The notes below the pieces were generated by a model. It was not told the origin of the DNA and searched no databases. It worked only from the letters and a program-made list of their open reading frames with translations. This document shows positions 45,672 to 53,839 of a DNA stretch of 64,000 bases, piece after piece (the first letter of the stretch is position 1; the number at the start of each line of letters is the position of its first letter). Position numbers and translations under genes: made by a program. Source of the DNA: Neisseriaceae bacterium (GTDB lineage Bacteria > Pseudomonadota > Gammaproteobacteria > Burkholderiales > Chromobacteriaceae); contig JAIYAC010000006.1 in assembly GCA_027489245.1 (NCBI GenBank), positions 186,001-250,000 of the forward strand, given 5' to 3'.

Positions 45672-45689
45672 CCCATGGTTGCCCCGTCA

Positions 45690-45727
45690 ACAAAAAGCCC
45701 CGCCAGTCTCCCTGCGGGGCTTTTTGT
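45690..45727. terminator. bidirectional terminator
   Basis: AAAAAGCCCCGC and GCGGGGCTTTTT form a stem around a 10-nt loop, between the convergent binding-protein and GMC oxidoreductase genes. Confidence 0.93.
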
Positions 45728-45744
45728 TGCGGCCATGCTGCGCG

Positions 45745-47340
45745 CTACAGCCGCCGGCGCAGCGCGTCGGCCGCGCGCAAGGCCAGCGCGTACACCGATA
45801 GCTGCGGGTTGGCCCCGATACTGGTGGGGAACACCGAGCCGTCGATTACCGTGACATTGTCCAGCTGCCAGTGGCGGCCGCTCTGGTCTACCACCCCGTG
45901 GCGCTCGTCGGCCGACATCATGGCCCCGCCCATCACATGTGCGCTCACTACACGGGTGCGCAGAACCTGCATGGGCAGCTGGCGAATCATCTCCTGTGCC
46001 TGGCGCCAGCTGGTGGCCAGACCGGCGTCTTCGTGCACCGGCAGTACGGCACGGGCACCGGCGGCAAACTGGATTTCGGCCATTTTCAGCAATGCCCTGC
46101 GTGCCGCTTCCCACTCCACTGCGCCGAGCGGGTAGCTCAGCACCGGTGTGCCATCGCTGCGCAAGCCTACGCTCCCCCCCACGCTTTCCGGGTGAAACCC
46201 GTCACGCATCAAGGCCAGGCTGACTTGCCAGTGCGGCAGGTTCTGCATCAGGCGCTGGTGCACCGGGCCGTTGCCAGGCAGCGTGGCGGCCATGATCAGC
46301 GGGTGCACCGGTGGCACCTCCAGCTTGTAGCCCAGCGGGCCGTCCAGGGGCTGGGTATGCAGGAAATGGTCGCTATAAATGGTTTGCGGTGCGCCGTTAT
46401 AGCCCTCTACCGGCTGGCGGAACAGCCCGCCAGACATCACGACCGGGTGCAGGAAGGTACGCTTGCCCAGCAGGCGGTACGGATCCGGCGCATGGCTGCG
46501 CAGCAGTACCGCCGGGGTGCCGATGGCACCGGCGGACAGCACCACCTGGCGCGCACGCACCTGTACCCGCCGGCCGGTAGGCTGAATGCCGTCCGGCCCC
46601 AGCGCCTGCCCGATAATGCCCTCGGCGTGGCCGCGGCCGGGCGATAGCCATAACTGCTCTACCCGCACGCGGGTAAGCAGCTGCGCACCGCTGGCCAGCG
46701 CTGCCGGAATCGTGGTCACCAGCATGCTCTGCTTGGCATTGGTCGCACAGCCTGTGCCACAGTAGCCCAGGTTCCAGCAGCCCTTCACATTGCGGCGGAT
46801 AGTGGCGTGCGGTATGCCCAGCTTGCTGCAGCCTTGTGCCAGCAAAGCGTTATTGGCGTTGGGGTCGGTTTGCCATGGGCCGATATTCAGCCTGGCTTCG
46901 GCCTGCTCGAACCAGGGCTGCAATGTGGCATCCTGCATGGCATCCAGGCCATGATGGCTACGCCACCAGGCCAGGGTATCGGCTGGTGTGCGAAAGCAGC
47001 TGGTCCAGTTCACCGTGGTGCTGCCCCCCACCGTGCGGCCCTGCAGAATGGTGATGCCTTTATCGGCAGTAAGGCGGTTGGCCGACTCCTGATACAGCTG
47101 GGGGTAGGCTTCGGATTCACGCAGGTTAAAGTGACGCGAGCTATATAAACCGCCCTCTTCCACCAGCACCACGCGCAGGCCGGCACTGCTGAGCTGCTCG
47201 GCCACCATGCCGCCGCCGGCGCCGCTGCCCACAATGACCACATCGCATTCCAGCTGCAGGTCCGGGCCGCCCTGGCTTGCGTCGGTGACTTTCCAGCCAG
47301 CGGCCAGGCCATCTTGCCACAGGTCGGGTAGCTTACTCAT
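45745..47340 (-). CDS. GMC-family FAD-dependent oxidoreductase
   Basis: 531 aa. N-terminal FAD motif VVIVGSGAGGGMVAEQL (about 34-50) and GRTVGGSTTVNWTSC (about 100-114). C-terminal GMC signature: VSAHVMGGAMM with the active-site His, then VIDGSVFPTSIGANPQLSVYA carrying the second catalytic residue. A CGTGCATNAK segment near 195 could bind a metal or form a disulfide. It is last in an operon with an aldehyde dehydrogenase and a Tat-exported subunit, and overlaps the latter by 8 nt. Alcohol oxidation is the likely reaction. Confidence 0.9.
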   Translation of the reverse strand: MSKLPDLWQDGLAAGWKVTDASQGGPDLQLECDVVIVGSGAGGGMVAEQLSSAGLRVVLVEEGGLYSSRHFNLRESEAYPQLYQESANRLTADKGITILQGRTVGGSTTVNWTSCFRTPADTLAWWRSHHGLDAMQDATLQPWFEQAEARLNIGPWQTDPNANNALLAQGCSKLGIPHATIRRNVKGCWNLGYCGTGCATNAKQSMLVTTIPAALASGAQLLTRVRVEQLWLSPGRGHAEGIIGQALGPDGIQPTGRRVQVRARQVVLSAGAIGTPAVLLRSHAPDPYRLLGKRTFLHPVVMSGGLFRQPVEGYNGAPQTIYSDHFLHTQPLDGPLGYKLEVPPVHPLIMAATLPGNGPVHQRLMQNLPHWQVSLALMRDGFHPESVGGSVGLRSDGTPVLSYPLGAVEWEAARRALLKMAEIQFAAGARAVLPVHEDAGLATSWRQAQEMIRQLPMQVLRTRVVSAHVMGGAMMSADERHGVVDQSGRHWQLDNVTVIDGSVFPTSIGANPQLSVYALALRAADALRRRL

Positions 47341-47833
47341 TCAGGAATCCTTTCATGCTGGCGGGCTGCTGGTACGACATATCAGCCCAGCTGGCAGCAT
47401 CGCCATACCAGGCCGCGTACAAAAGGCCATGCCAGGCCTGGTAGGCACTACGCAGCAGGGTAAGGCGGCTGTAACGCCAGCTATCCAATGTGGCGCGCAC
47501 TTGCTCGGCACTGGCGTCTTGCCAGGCCGGGCGCAGGCCCAGTGCCATGCGTGCCAGCGGCTGCTGCAGCAGGTCGAACAGCTGGCGCAGCTCGGCCTGG
47601 CTGGCCAAGGGCAGCCCGGCGATGGCCGCTAGCGTGTTGTCTACCACCGATAGCGGTGTCGTGGCCGGCAAGCTACCCAGCATGCCCCGCCCCATCGCAG
47701 CAATCAGCTGGCGGTCTGCGGCACTGGCGGCAAAACCGGGGGCCGGGTGCGGTGCGGCCAACCTGGCCGCCACACCCAGCGCTAGTGCGCCCAGCAGACC
47801 CGTGCGGATGAACTGCCTACGGCCCGGCATCAT
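47333..47833 (-). CDS. Tat-exported dehydrogenase small subunit (gluconate 2-dehydrogenase subunit 3-like)
   Basis: 166 aa. Starts MMPGRRQFIRTGLLGALALGV: a twin-arginine signal (RRQFIR) followed by a hydrophobic stretch. The body (LRQLFDLLQQPLARMALGLR and a C-terminal SMKGFLNE) resembles the small subunit of flavin-dependent gluconate-type dehydrogenases, which accompany GMC subunits. Its start overlaps the aldehyde dehydrogenase stop (ATGA). It could carry the co-folded GMC partner across the membrane by Tat; this is inferred from family precedent. Confidence 0.75.
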   Translation of the reverse strand: MMPGRRQFIRTGLLGALALGVAARLAAPHPAPGFAASAADRQLIAAMGRGMLGSLPATTPLSVVDNTLAAIAGLPLASQAELRQLFDLLQQPLARMALGLRPAWQDASAEQVRATLDSWRYSRLTLLRSAYQAWHGLLYAAWYGDAASWADMSYQQPASMKGFLNE

Positions 47834-49260
47834 TTGATGCGCCCCAGCATCAGGTTCAGCAGCCATTGCACCAGCTTGCCATGCGGCGGCTGGGTCAGCA
47901 CGGCACCGGCAAAACGGGACTGATAGAACACCGGCTTCATCTTGCTGAAGGTGGCAAAGCCTTCGTAGCCATGGTAATGCCCCATACCGGATGGCCCTAC
48001 GCCGCCAAACGGCAGCTGGTCTTGCACGACATGCATCAGGGTATCGTTTACCGACACGCCACCGGCCACCGTGCCCTGCAGTACGGTGCGGATACGGCGG
48101 CGGTTATCGTCGTACAGGTAGAGGGCCAGCGGCCTGTCGCGGCCATTGATATAGGCCAGCGCATTGCCCAGCTTGTCGTAGGTGACAATGGGCAGCAGCG
48201 GGCCGAATATTTCCTCGCGCATTACCGTGCTGTGTGCCGGGGCGTTGTCGATAAGGGTCAACGGCAGCTTGCGCGCCGCCGCTAGCGCCGCATCGCTACT
48301 GCCTGCGGCCAGCACCTCTACCCGGGCACCCATCTGGGCCGCTTCGTCACGCCAGCGCAGCAGGCGGTCGTAGTGCGTCTGGTTGATGATGGCGGTGTAG
48401 TCGGGGTTGGCCGCCGGGTCCGGGTAGGCCAGCGCGGCCTGGCGGCGCAGCGCGGCCAGCAGCGCGTCGCGGTCGTCCTGGTGCACCAGCACGTAGTCGG
48501 GCGCGACACAGGTCTGGCCGGCGTTCAGCATTTTGCCGGCGATCAGGCTGGCCGCCACGCGGCGCATGTCAAAACCGGGGGCAATCAGCACGGGGGACTT
48601 GCCGCCCAGCTCCAGCGTGACCGGGGTAAGGTTGGCCGCAGCCGCCTGCATGACGCTGCGGCCAACCCGCGTGGAGCCGGTAAACAGCAGGTGGTCAAAC
48701 GGCAGCGCGGCAAAAGCCTGCGCCACCGCTACATCGCCATTCACCACCTGTACCACGTCGTCGCCCAGGTACTGGCGGCACAGCTTTTGCAGCAAGGCCC
48801 CGCTGTGCGGTGACAGCTCTGACATTTTCACCATGGCGCGGTTGCCCGCAGCCAGCGCGGACGTCAACGGCCCCAGCGCCAGAAATACCGGGTAATTCCA
48901 CGGCACGATAATGCCAGCCACGCCCAGCGGCTGCGGCAGCACGCGGGCCGTGGCCGGCCAGAACCAGAACGACACCCCACGCCGCTGCGCCCGCATCCAG
49001 CCTGCCAGCTTGCGCTGCGCCAGGCGTATGCCTTCCAGCGAGGGGAATAGCTCGGCCAGCCGGGTTTCCACCGCGCTGCGGCAGCCAAAATCCGCCTGCA
49101 GTGCATCTATCCAGTCTTGCTGGTGCGCCGTTACCATACTGGCCAGGCCAGCCAGCCAGCGTTGGCGGGTGGCATAATCGGGTGGCTGCAGGGCGCCCAG
49201 CTGCTGCAGGTGGGCCAGCTGGCTGTGCAGGCTATTACCGATAGGGCTGGCGGTATCCAT
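47830..49260 (-). CDS. aldehyde dehydrogenase (coniferyl aldehyde dehydrogenase-like)
   Basis: 476 aa. NAD(P)-binding and catalytic motifs: VPWNYPVFLALGPLTSALAAGN, FTGSTRVGRSVM, LELGGKSPVLI (Glu) and AGQTCVAPDY with the nucleophile Cys. C-terminal FGGVGPSGMGHYHG is typical of the class 3/coniferyl aldehyde group. First gene of the three-gene operon with the Tat subunit and GMC oxidoreductase, consistent with alcohol-to-acid conversion. GAGGAG lies 9 nt before the ATG. Confidence 0.92.
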   Translation of the reverse strand: MDTASPIGNSLHSQLAHLQQLGALQPPDYATRQRWLAGLASMVTAHQQDWIDALQADFGCRSAVETRLAELFPSLEGIRLAQRKLAGWMRAQRRGVSFWFWPATARVLPQPLGVAGIIVPWNYPVFLALGPLTSALAAGNRAMVKMSELSPHSGALLQKLCRQYLGDDVVQVVNGDVAVAQAFAALPFDHLLFTGSTRVGRSVMQAAAANLTPVTLELGGKSPVLIAPGFDMRRVAASLIAGKMLNAGQTCVAPDYVLVHQDDRDALLAALRRQAALAYPDPAANPDYTAIINQTHYDRLLRWRDEAAQMGARVEVLAAGSSDAALAAARKLPLTLIDNAPAHSTVMREEIFGPLLPIVTYDKLGNALAYINGRDRPLALYLYDDNRRRIRTVLQGTVAGGVSVNDTLMHVVQDQLPFGGVGPSGMGHYHGYEGFATFSKMKPVFYQSRFAGAVLTQPPHGKLVQWLLNLMLGRIK

Positions 49261-49350
49261 ATGCTATGCTCCTCGAACTTGGGCAAACGGCCGTTTAGAG
49301 CCCAGACTCTATTACGATTTTTATTGCCTGTCACATATATCTTTATCGCC

Positions 49351-50532
49351 ATGTTGCTCGACTTTTTCTACGCCCTGCGCGCAGCCGGCCTGCCGGTAAG
49401 CCTGAAAGAACACCTCACCCTGCTGGAAGCGCTGCAGCAAAAGCTGGCGTTTGCCAGTGTGGACGCGTTTTACCACCTGGCGCGCACCGTGCTGGTGAAG
49501 GACGAGAAGTACTACGACCGCTTCGACCGTGTGTTTGCGCAGTACGCGCACGGTATCGAAACCAGCCTGGACGACCTGCAGACTGCCATTCCGGAAGACT
49601 GGCTGCGCAAGCAAGTAGAAAAATACCTGAGCGAAGAAGAAAAACAGCAGCTGCAGGCCCTGGGCTGGGACAAGCTGATGGACACGCTGCGCCAGCGGCT
49701 GGAAGAACAGAAGGAACGCCACCAGGGTGGCAACAAATGGATAGGCACCGGCGGCACCAGCCCGTTTGGCGCGTATGGCTACAACCCGGAAGGCATCCGC
49801 ATCGGTCAGCACGAGTCACGCCACCGCCGTGCAGTAAAAGTGTGGGATCAGCGCGAGTTCCGCAACTTTGACGACAGCGTGGAGCTGGGCACGCGCAATA
49901 TCAAGGTAGCGCTGCGCCGCCTGCGCGAGTTCGCCCGCGATGGCGCCCCCGAGGTACTGGACCTGCCCGGCACCATTGCCGCCACCGCACGCAATGCCGG
50001 CTTGCTGGACCTGCAGATGGTGCCCGAGCTGCACAATGCGGTGAAGGTGCTGGTGCTGTTTGACGTGGGCGGCTCCATGGACGACCACATCCGCGTGTGC
50101 GAAGAGCTGTTCTCCGCCGTGCGCAGCGAATTCAAGCACCTGGATTACTACTACTTTCACAACTGCGTGTACGAAAGCGTGTGGCAGGACAACGCACGCC
50201 GCCACACCGCCAAAACCGCTACCTGGGACCTGATCCACACCTACGGCCAGGACTACAAGCTGATCTTTGTAGGCGACGCCAGCATGAGCCCCTACGAGAT
50301 CATCCTGAAAGGCGGCAGCGTAGAGCACATGAACCCGGAGCCGGGCGAGGTATGGCTGCGCCGCCTGCTGGCGCACTTCAAACACGCCGTGTGGCTGAAC
50401 CCCATGCCGCAAGGCACGTGGGAATACACCCAGTCCATCGGCATGGTAGGCGAGCTGATGCAAAACCGCATGTATCCGCTCACGCTGGAGGGGCTGGAGC
50501 AGGCCATGCGCCAGCTCAAACGCAGCAGCTAG
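49351..50532 (+). CDS. VWA-domain protein, CoxE-like
   Basis: 393 aa. Begins MLLDFFYALRAAGLPVSLKEHLTLLEAL, typical of the CoxE/VWA proteins that work with MoxR AAA+ ATPases. MIDAS motif is DVGGSMDDH (about residue 238), with Gly in place of the first Ser of DxSxS, so metal binding may be altered. A Trp/Tyr-rich C-terminal half follows. No MoxR gene is adjacent. An earlier in-frame start overlapping the divergent aldehyde dehydrogenase is rejected. Confidence 0.85.
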   Translation: MLLDFFYALRAAGLPVSLKEHLTLLEALQQKLAFASVDAFYHLARTVLVKDEKYYDRFDRVFAQYAHGIETSLDDLQTAIPEDWLRKQVEKYLSEEEKQQLQALGWDKLMDTLRQRLEEQKERHQGGNKWIGTGGTSPFGAYGYNPEGIRIGQHESRHRRAVKVWDQREFRNFDDSVELGTRNIKVALRRLREFARDGAPEVLDLPGTIAATARNAGLLDLQMVPELHNAVKVLVLFDVGGSMDDHIRVCEELFSAVRSEFKHLDYYYFHNCVYESVWQDNARRHTAKTATWDLIHTYGQDYKLIFVGDASMSPYEIILKGGSVEHMNPEPGEVWLRRLLAHFKHAVWLNPMPQGTWEYTQSIGMVGELMQNRMYPLTLEGLEQAMRQLKRSS

Positions 50533-50876
50533 CGATCGCCCTGCCCGGCCGCTGCGGCCAACTGTTTCTCGATGCGGCGTGCAAACACCGTCATCTCTTT
50601 TACCGCCTGCAGGTCGCCGCGGGCCTGGGCCACGGCGATGCCCTCATGGTAGGCAGCCAGCGCGGCAGTGGCCTCCCCGCCTGCCGCCAGCGCCTTGCCC
50701 AGCAGCTTCCACGCCGCCGAAAAATCCCCCTGCCGGGCCAGTGCCTCGCGTGCCTGCTGCGCAGCGGCCGGCCAGTCTTGCGCCTTGGCGTACTCGTTGG
50801 CGATGCCAAAGCGCAACAGCGCGTTATCGCGCGGGGTGTCACACAGTTTTAGCAGGTTTTGCAATACGGCAGACAT
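50529..50876 (-). CDS. small TPR protein
   Basis: 115 aa, all helical, with tetratricopeptide-type pairs: LLRFGIANEYAKAQDWPAAAQQAREALA and AAWKLLGKALAAGGEATAALAAYHEGI (read in parts). Likely a protein-interaction adaptor. It overlaps the 3' end of the convergent VWA gene by 4 nt. A GTTGGCCGC repeat copy lies at 50893, just before its start. Confidence 0.8.
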   Translation of the reverse strand: MSAVLQNLLKLCDTPRDNALLRFGIANEYAKAQDWPAAAQQAREALARQGDFSAAWKLLGKALAAGGEATAALAAYHEGIAVAQARGDLQAVKEMTVFARRIEKQLAAAAGQGDR

Positions 50877-50962
50877 GGCAGGCTCCTACAAGGTTGGCCG
50901 CACAGCATTACCGCTGGCACCGTGGCTGGCAACCCCGCCAGCGGCAGGGTTTAGCTGCCGCA

Positions 50963-51316
50963 TCAGGCCAGCGCCTGCAGCAACAGCGCCAGCGCAGCGG
51001 GTAATGCCTGTACAAACAGGATCTTGCGGCTGGCCGTGGCCGCGCCGTACACCCCGGCCACCAGCACGCAGCCCAGGAAAAACACCCCCACGCCAGCCGG
51101 TGCAGCAGGCAGCAGGCTCCAGATCAGCCCCGCCGCCAGAAAGCCGTTATACAGCCCCTGGTTGGCCGCCAGTACGCGGCTAGCCTGGGCAAACTCCGGC
51201 GTTAGCCCAAAGGCGCGGCGGCCTGCCGGCTTGGTCCACAGAAACATTTCCAGCACCAGGATATACAGGTGAATCAGCGCCACCACGGCGCTGGCGATCT
51301 GGGCAGCGAGCAACAT
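50963..51316 (-). CDS. DUF1304 membrane protein
   Basis: 117 aa with four TM helices. Starts LLAAQIASAVVALIHLYILVLEMFLW, then ANQGLYNGFLAAGLIW, the conserved DUF1304 (YqjF-type) motif with NQGxYN. Function unknown. It follows the thioesterase gene by 9 nt, so the two are likely co-transcribed. Confidence 0.85.
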   Translation of the reverse strand: MLLAAQIASAVVALIHLYILVLEMFLWTKPAGRRAFGLTPEFAQASRVLAANQGLYNGFLAAGLIWSLLPAAPAGVGVFFLGCVLVAGVYGAATASRKILFVQALPAALALLLQALA

Positions 51317-51325
51317 GGCTATTCC

Positions 51326-51787
51326 TTATTTGTGTTCGGGTTGCGGCAGCAGCTCGAAATCGGCACAGCGCGGCAAATCTGCCAGAATGGCGGCCAGTGC
51401 CGCTGGCGGCGGTATCAGCTTGCGCTCGCGCAGGTCCATCCACGCCCCCGCCACCTCGTAAATGGCGGCCAGTTTGCCATCCGGCTTGATCAGCTGCTGG
51501 CGGATTTTCCAGCGGCTATTATCCGGGCTGGCGGCGGCCACCTGCACATCAACCGTGATACGCTCGCCCAGGTGCACCTCGCGGCGGTATTCGGTACTCT
51601 CGCGAAACAGTACCGGGCCAAAGCCGTGCGCCTTGAAGGCGTCCATGCCAAAGCCGGCTGCGGCCAACCATTCCATGCGGGTGTGGGTACACAGGTCGGC
51701 ATAGGCGTTATGGCGCATGTGCTGGTTGGCGTCGATATCGGACCAGCGCACTTCTACTACTTTGGTAAACGTGTGCATGTCACTCAC
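51326..51787 (-). CDS. acyl-CoA thioesterase (4-hydroxybenzoyl-CoA thioesterase/YbgC type)
   Basis: 153 aa. VRWSDIDANQHMRHNAYADLC near the start has the catalytic Asp and DxNxHM pattern of the 4HBT hotdog family. Either GTG 51787 or ATG 51778 could start it; the ATG product begins MHTFTKVVEVRW. Divergent from a TetR-like regulator over a 55-nt gap, so likely controlled by it. DUF1304 gene follows in the same unit. Confidence 0.85.
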   Translation of the reverse strand: MSDMHTFTKVVEVRWSDIDANQHMRHNAYADLCTHTRMEWLAAAGFGMDAFKAHGFGPVLFRESTEYRREVHLGERITVDVQVAAASPDNSRWKIRQQLIKPDGKLAAIYEVAGAWMDLRERKLIPPPAALAAILADLPRCADFELLPQPEHK

Positions 51788-51842
51788 TCAAAAAAGAACG
51801 ATCGTGCTATTTTGCACATAAACAGCACGCAGGCAAATACCC
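51788..51842. promoter_or_regulatory. divergent promoter/operator between thioesterase and TetR genes
   Basis: A 55-nt gap holding both promoters. ACGATCGT is an 8-bp palindrome within GAACGATCGTGC near 51797-51808, and CGTGC...GCAC flanks TATTTT. This is a candidate TetR operator; spacing fits autoregulation. Confidence 0.45.
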
Positions 51843-52454
51843 ATGAGCAAAAAAGCCCTTACCCGCGACGCCATTCTGCAACAGGCGGTGCGCAGCGCCA
51901 GCCAGATCGGCATCAGCCGCCTCACCATCGGCAGCCTGGCCGAGCAGAGCGGGCTCTCCAAAAGCGGGCTGTTTGCCCACTTTGGCAGCAAGGAGGCGCT
52001 GCAGCTGGCCGTGGTGCAGGCGGCACAAGCGCAGTTTGTAGAAGAGGTGGTCAAGCCGGCCTTTACCCAGCCGCGTGGTATGGCGCGCCTGCACGCCTTG
52101 TTTCACGGCTGGGTGATGCGCCTGTACGCTGGCAGCATGCCCGGCGGCTGCCCGCTGCTGGCCGCCGCCTACGAGTTTGACGACCAGCCCGGCGCCATAC
52201 GCGATGCGCTGGTGGCCGGCCAGCGCTGGCAGCGCGACACCCTGCAGCGCCTGCTGCAGGAAGCACACGACGCCGGCGAGCTGGCAGCAGGCAGCAACGT
52301 GCCCCTGCTGGCTTTCATGCTGTTTGGCCTGATACAAAGTGCCCACCACGACCACCAGCTGCTGGACAACCACCACAGCGCGCAGCTGGCGCTGCAGGGT
52401 TTTGCGCAGCTGTGCGGGGCCCCAGCACCCTACGCCGGCCAAGCAGGCAGCTAG
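51843..52454 (+). CDS. TetR/AcrR-family regulator
   Basis: 203 aa. The N-terminal HTH spans about residues 9-56: RDAILQQAVRSASQIG then SLAEQSGLSKSGLFAHFGSKEALQ, a canonical TetR recognition helix. The C-terminal ligand domain is unlike any I can name and has a Cys-Pro (GGCPLL) near 104. It is divergent from the thioesterase and DUF1304 genes, which are its most likely targets. Confidence 0.9.
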   Translation: MSKKALTRDAILQQAVRSASQIGISRLTIGSLAEQSGLSKSGLFAHFGSKEALQLAVVQAAQAQFVEEVVKPAFTQPRGMARLHALFHGWVMRLYAGSMPGGCPLLAAAYEFDDQPGAIRDALVAGQRWQRDTLQRLLQEAHDAGELAAGSNVPLLAFMLFGLIQSAHHDHQLLDNHHSAQLALQGFAQLCGAPAPYAGQAGS

Positions 52455-52500
52455 CCGCGCCCTGCCCCGCTTCGCCACACGCCACGGCGCCAGCAACAAG

Positions 52501-52525
52501 CAAAAACCCCAGACCAGGCTGGGGT
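52501..52525 (-). terminator. intrinsic terminator after the three-BON-domain gene
   Basis: ACCCCAG/CTGGGGT with a 6-nt loop; on the minus strand it is followed by T5. It lies 38 nt after the stop. Confidence 0.8.
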
Positions 52526-52562
52526 GTGCGGTGGGCGCCTATCGACGTGGCGCAGCGCCGCG

Positions 52563-53219
52563 TCAGATGATCACGGTCACCTTGTCAATCACATCCCGCA
52601 CCCCCGGCATGCAAGCTGCGGCGTGCTTGGCCAGCGCCTTTTCCGACCAGCTATGCACGGTGCCACTAAGGGTGATATCCGGGCCATCAATGGCGATGGT
52701 AATCGAGTCGATGTCCTGGATCGCCCTGCGCTGCAAGGCGGCGCGCACCTCTTCTTTGACCGCACGGGCAACCAGCTTGGGGCGGATATTGATATTGTTG
52801 CTGATGCCCTTCACACCCAGCACATGCGATACCTGGCGCACGGCGGCATTGCGCTGAAAGTTCCACTCCACATCGCCAGATAACGTGAGCCAGCCTTTTT
52901 CCACCATCACCTTGAGGCGCTGGCTGTATTCCGGTGCCATCAGCTGCAATACATTGGACACCGAGCGCGACACGTCGGCATCGCTGTATTTGCCCGGGTC
53001 GACCAGGTCTACCTGAATCTCCACCGCGATGGCGCTGACACCGCCCACCCGCAAGGCGGCACGCTCGGCAGCCCATTTCTGGGCAAAGTCCGGCACGTGG
53101 CCGCTCAAGGTAATCACCCCGTTATCGCACTGCACGCCAATGTGCGTGTCGTTGATGGCGGGGTCCCACATCAGTTCAGCCTGCACATCGTGTTGCAGCT
53201 GGGTATCGGTCTTGGTCAT
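52563..53219 (-). CDS. cytoplasmic protein with three BON domains
   Basis: 218 aa, no signal peptide. Three BON repeats begin near residues 10, 80 and 152, each with a GVITLSGHV/GWLTLSGDV/PDITLSGTV-type strand. BON domains bind lipids or promote envelope/stress resistance, as in OsmY. ATG 53219 has AAGGAG upstream. The gene is one base from the stop of the preceding small gene, so they form an operon. Confidence 0.87.
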   Translation of the reverse strand: MTKTDTQLQHDVQAELMWDPAINDTHIGVQCDNGVITLSGHVPDFAQKWAAERAALRVGGVSAIAVEIQVDLVDPGKYSDADVSRSVSNVLQLMAPEYSQRLKVMVEKGWLTLSGDVEWNFQRNAAVRQVSHVLGVKGISNNINIRPKLVARAVKEEVRAALQRRAIQDIDSITIAIDGPDITLSGTVHSWSEKALAKHAAACMPGVRDVIDKVTVII

Positions 53220-53220
53220 G

Positions 53221-53580
53221 TCATGACTCCTTCGGGTAAGGTTGGCCGCGCAGCGCGGCAGAGCTGCTGTCCTGCACGGGGTAGTAGTGCCTGGCGCGTG
53301 CCGGGTGTGGCACGGCATCGCGATAGCCGCGCGGCACTGTCAGCTGCCGCAGGCTGGACACCAGCGGGGCCGCCAGCGGCGCAAATTGCTGGCGGCTATA
53401 GCTGCTGAGAATGCTGTGAAACACGCTGCGACCTTCGGCGTGCAGATGCCGAAAATCGCTAAACGTAAACGGCGGAGCCATGGGGCGAGCGTCCATGAGC
53501 AGCCAGAAGCGTGCCAGAAGCGCCCGGTTATCTGGCCCTGCCACAGTCTGGATACGGTTTAAAAGCTGGCTTTCGTTCAT
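53221..53580 (-). CDS. unknown small protein upstream of the BON gene
   Basis: 119 aa starting MNESQLLNRIQTVAGPDNRA, with AGGAGG 8 nt ahead. No signal peptide, no membrane segment; Pro, Arg and Ser rich C-terminus. A copy of the AAGGTTGGCCGC repeat lies inside the last codons (53241-53249). I do not recognise a family. Operon with the BON protein suggests a stress role. Confidence 0.65.
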   Translation of the reverse strand: MNESQLLNRIQTVAGPDNRALLARFWLLMDARPMAPPFTFSDFRHLHAEGRSVFHSILSSYSRQQFAPLAAPLVSSLRQLTVPRGYRDAVPHPARARHYYPVQDSSSAALRGQPYPKES

Positions 53581-53724
53581 GGCGTGCCTCCTGGCTAAGG
53601 GGATAAAAGGCCCGGCTTGTAGCTCGCTACCCGGTATGGCCCTACGGTGCGCGCCCGGGCGGCGGCTGACTGTGCACTGGCACACATAATTCATCGAAAT
53701 AACAGCCAGGCCAGCCGCCGCCTT

Positions 53725-53740
53725 GGTTCGGCAGCGTACG
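53725..53740. promoter_or_regulatory. weak match to the Crp/Fnr-type palindrome near acnA
   Basis: GGTTCGGCAGCGTACG fits the pattern TGTnCGnTAnCGnACA seen upstream of the Crp/Fnr-like gene at 13 of 16 positions. It lies 100 nt before acnA in the gap shared with the divergent small gene. Low confidence. Confidence 0.3.
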
Positions 53741-53839
53741 GACAAGCAGCGCACCCGGCGTGATGCTGTGTGCTGATGGCGCACAAAGGGCCGGGCATCT
53801 TGCCCGTGGCCCCGGCACCGCCCATCCAGAGGGTGACTT

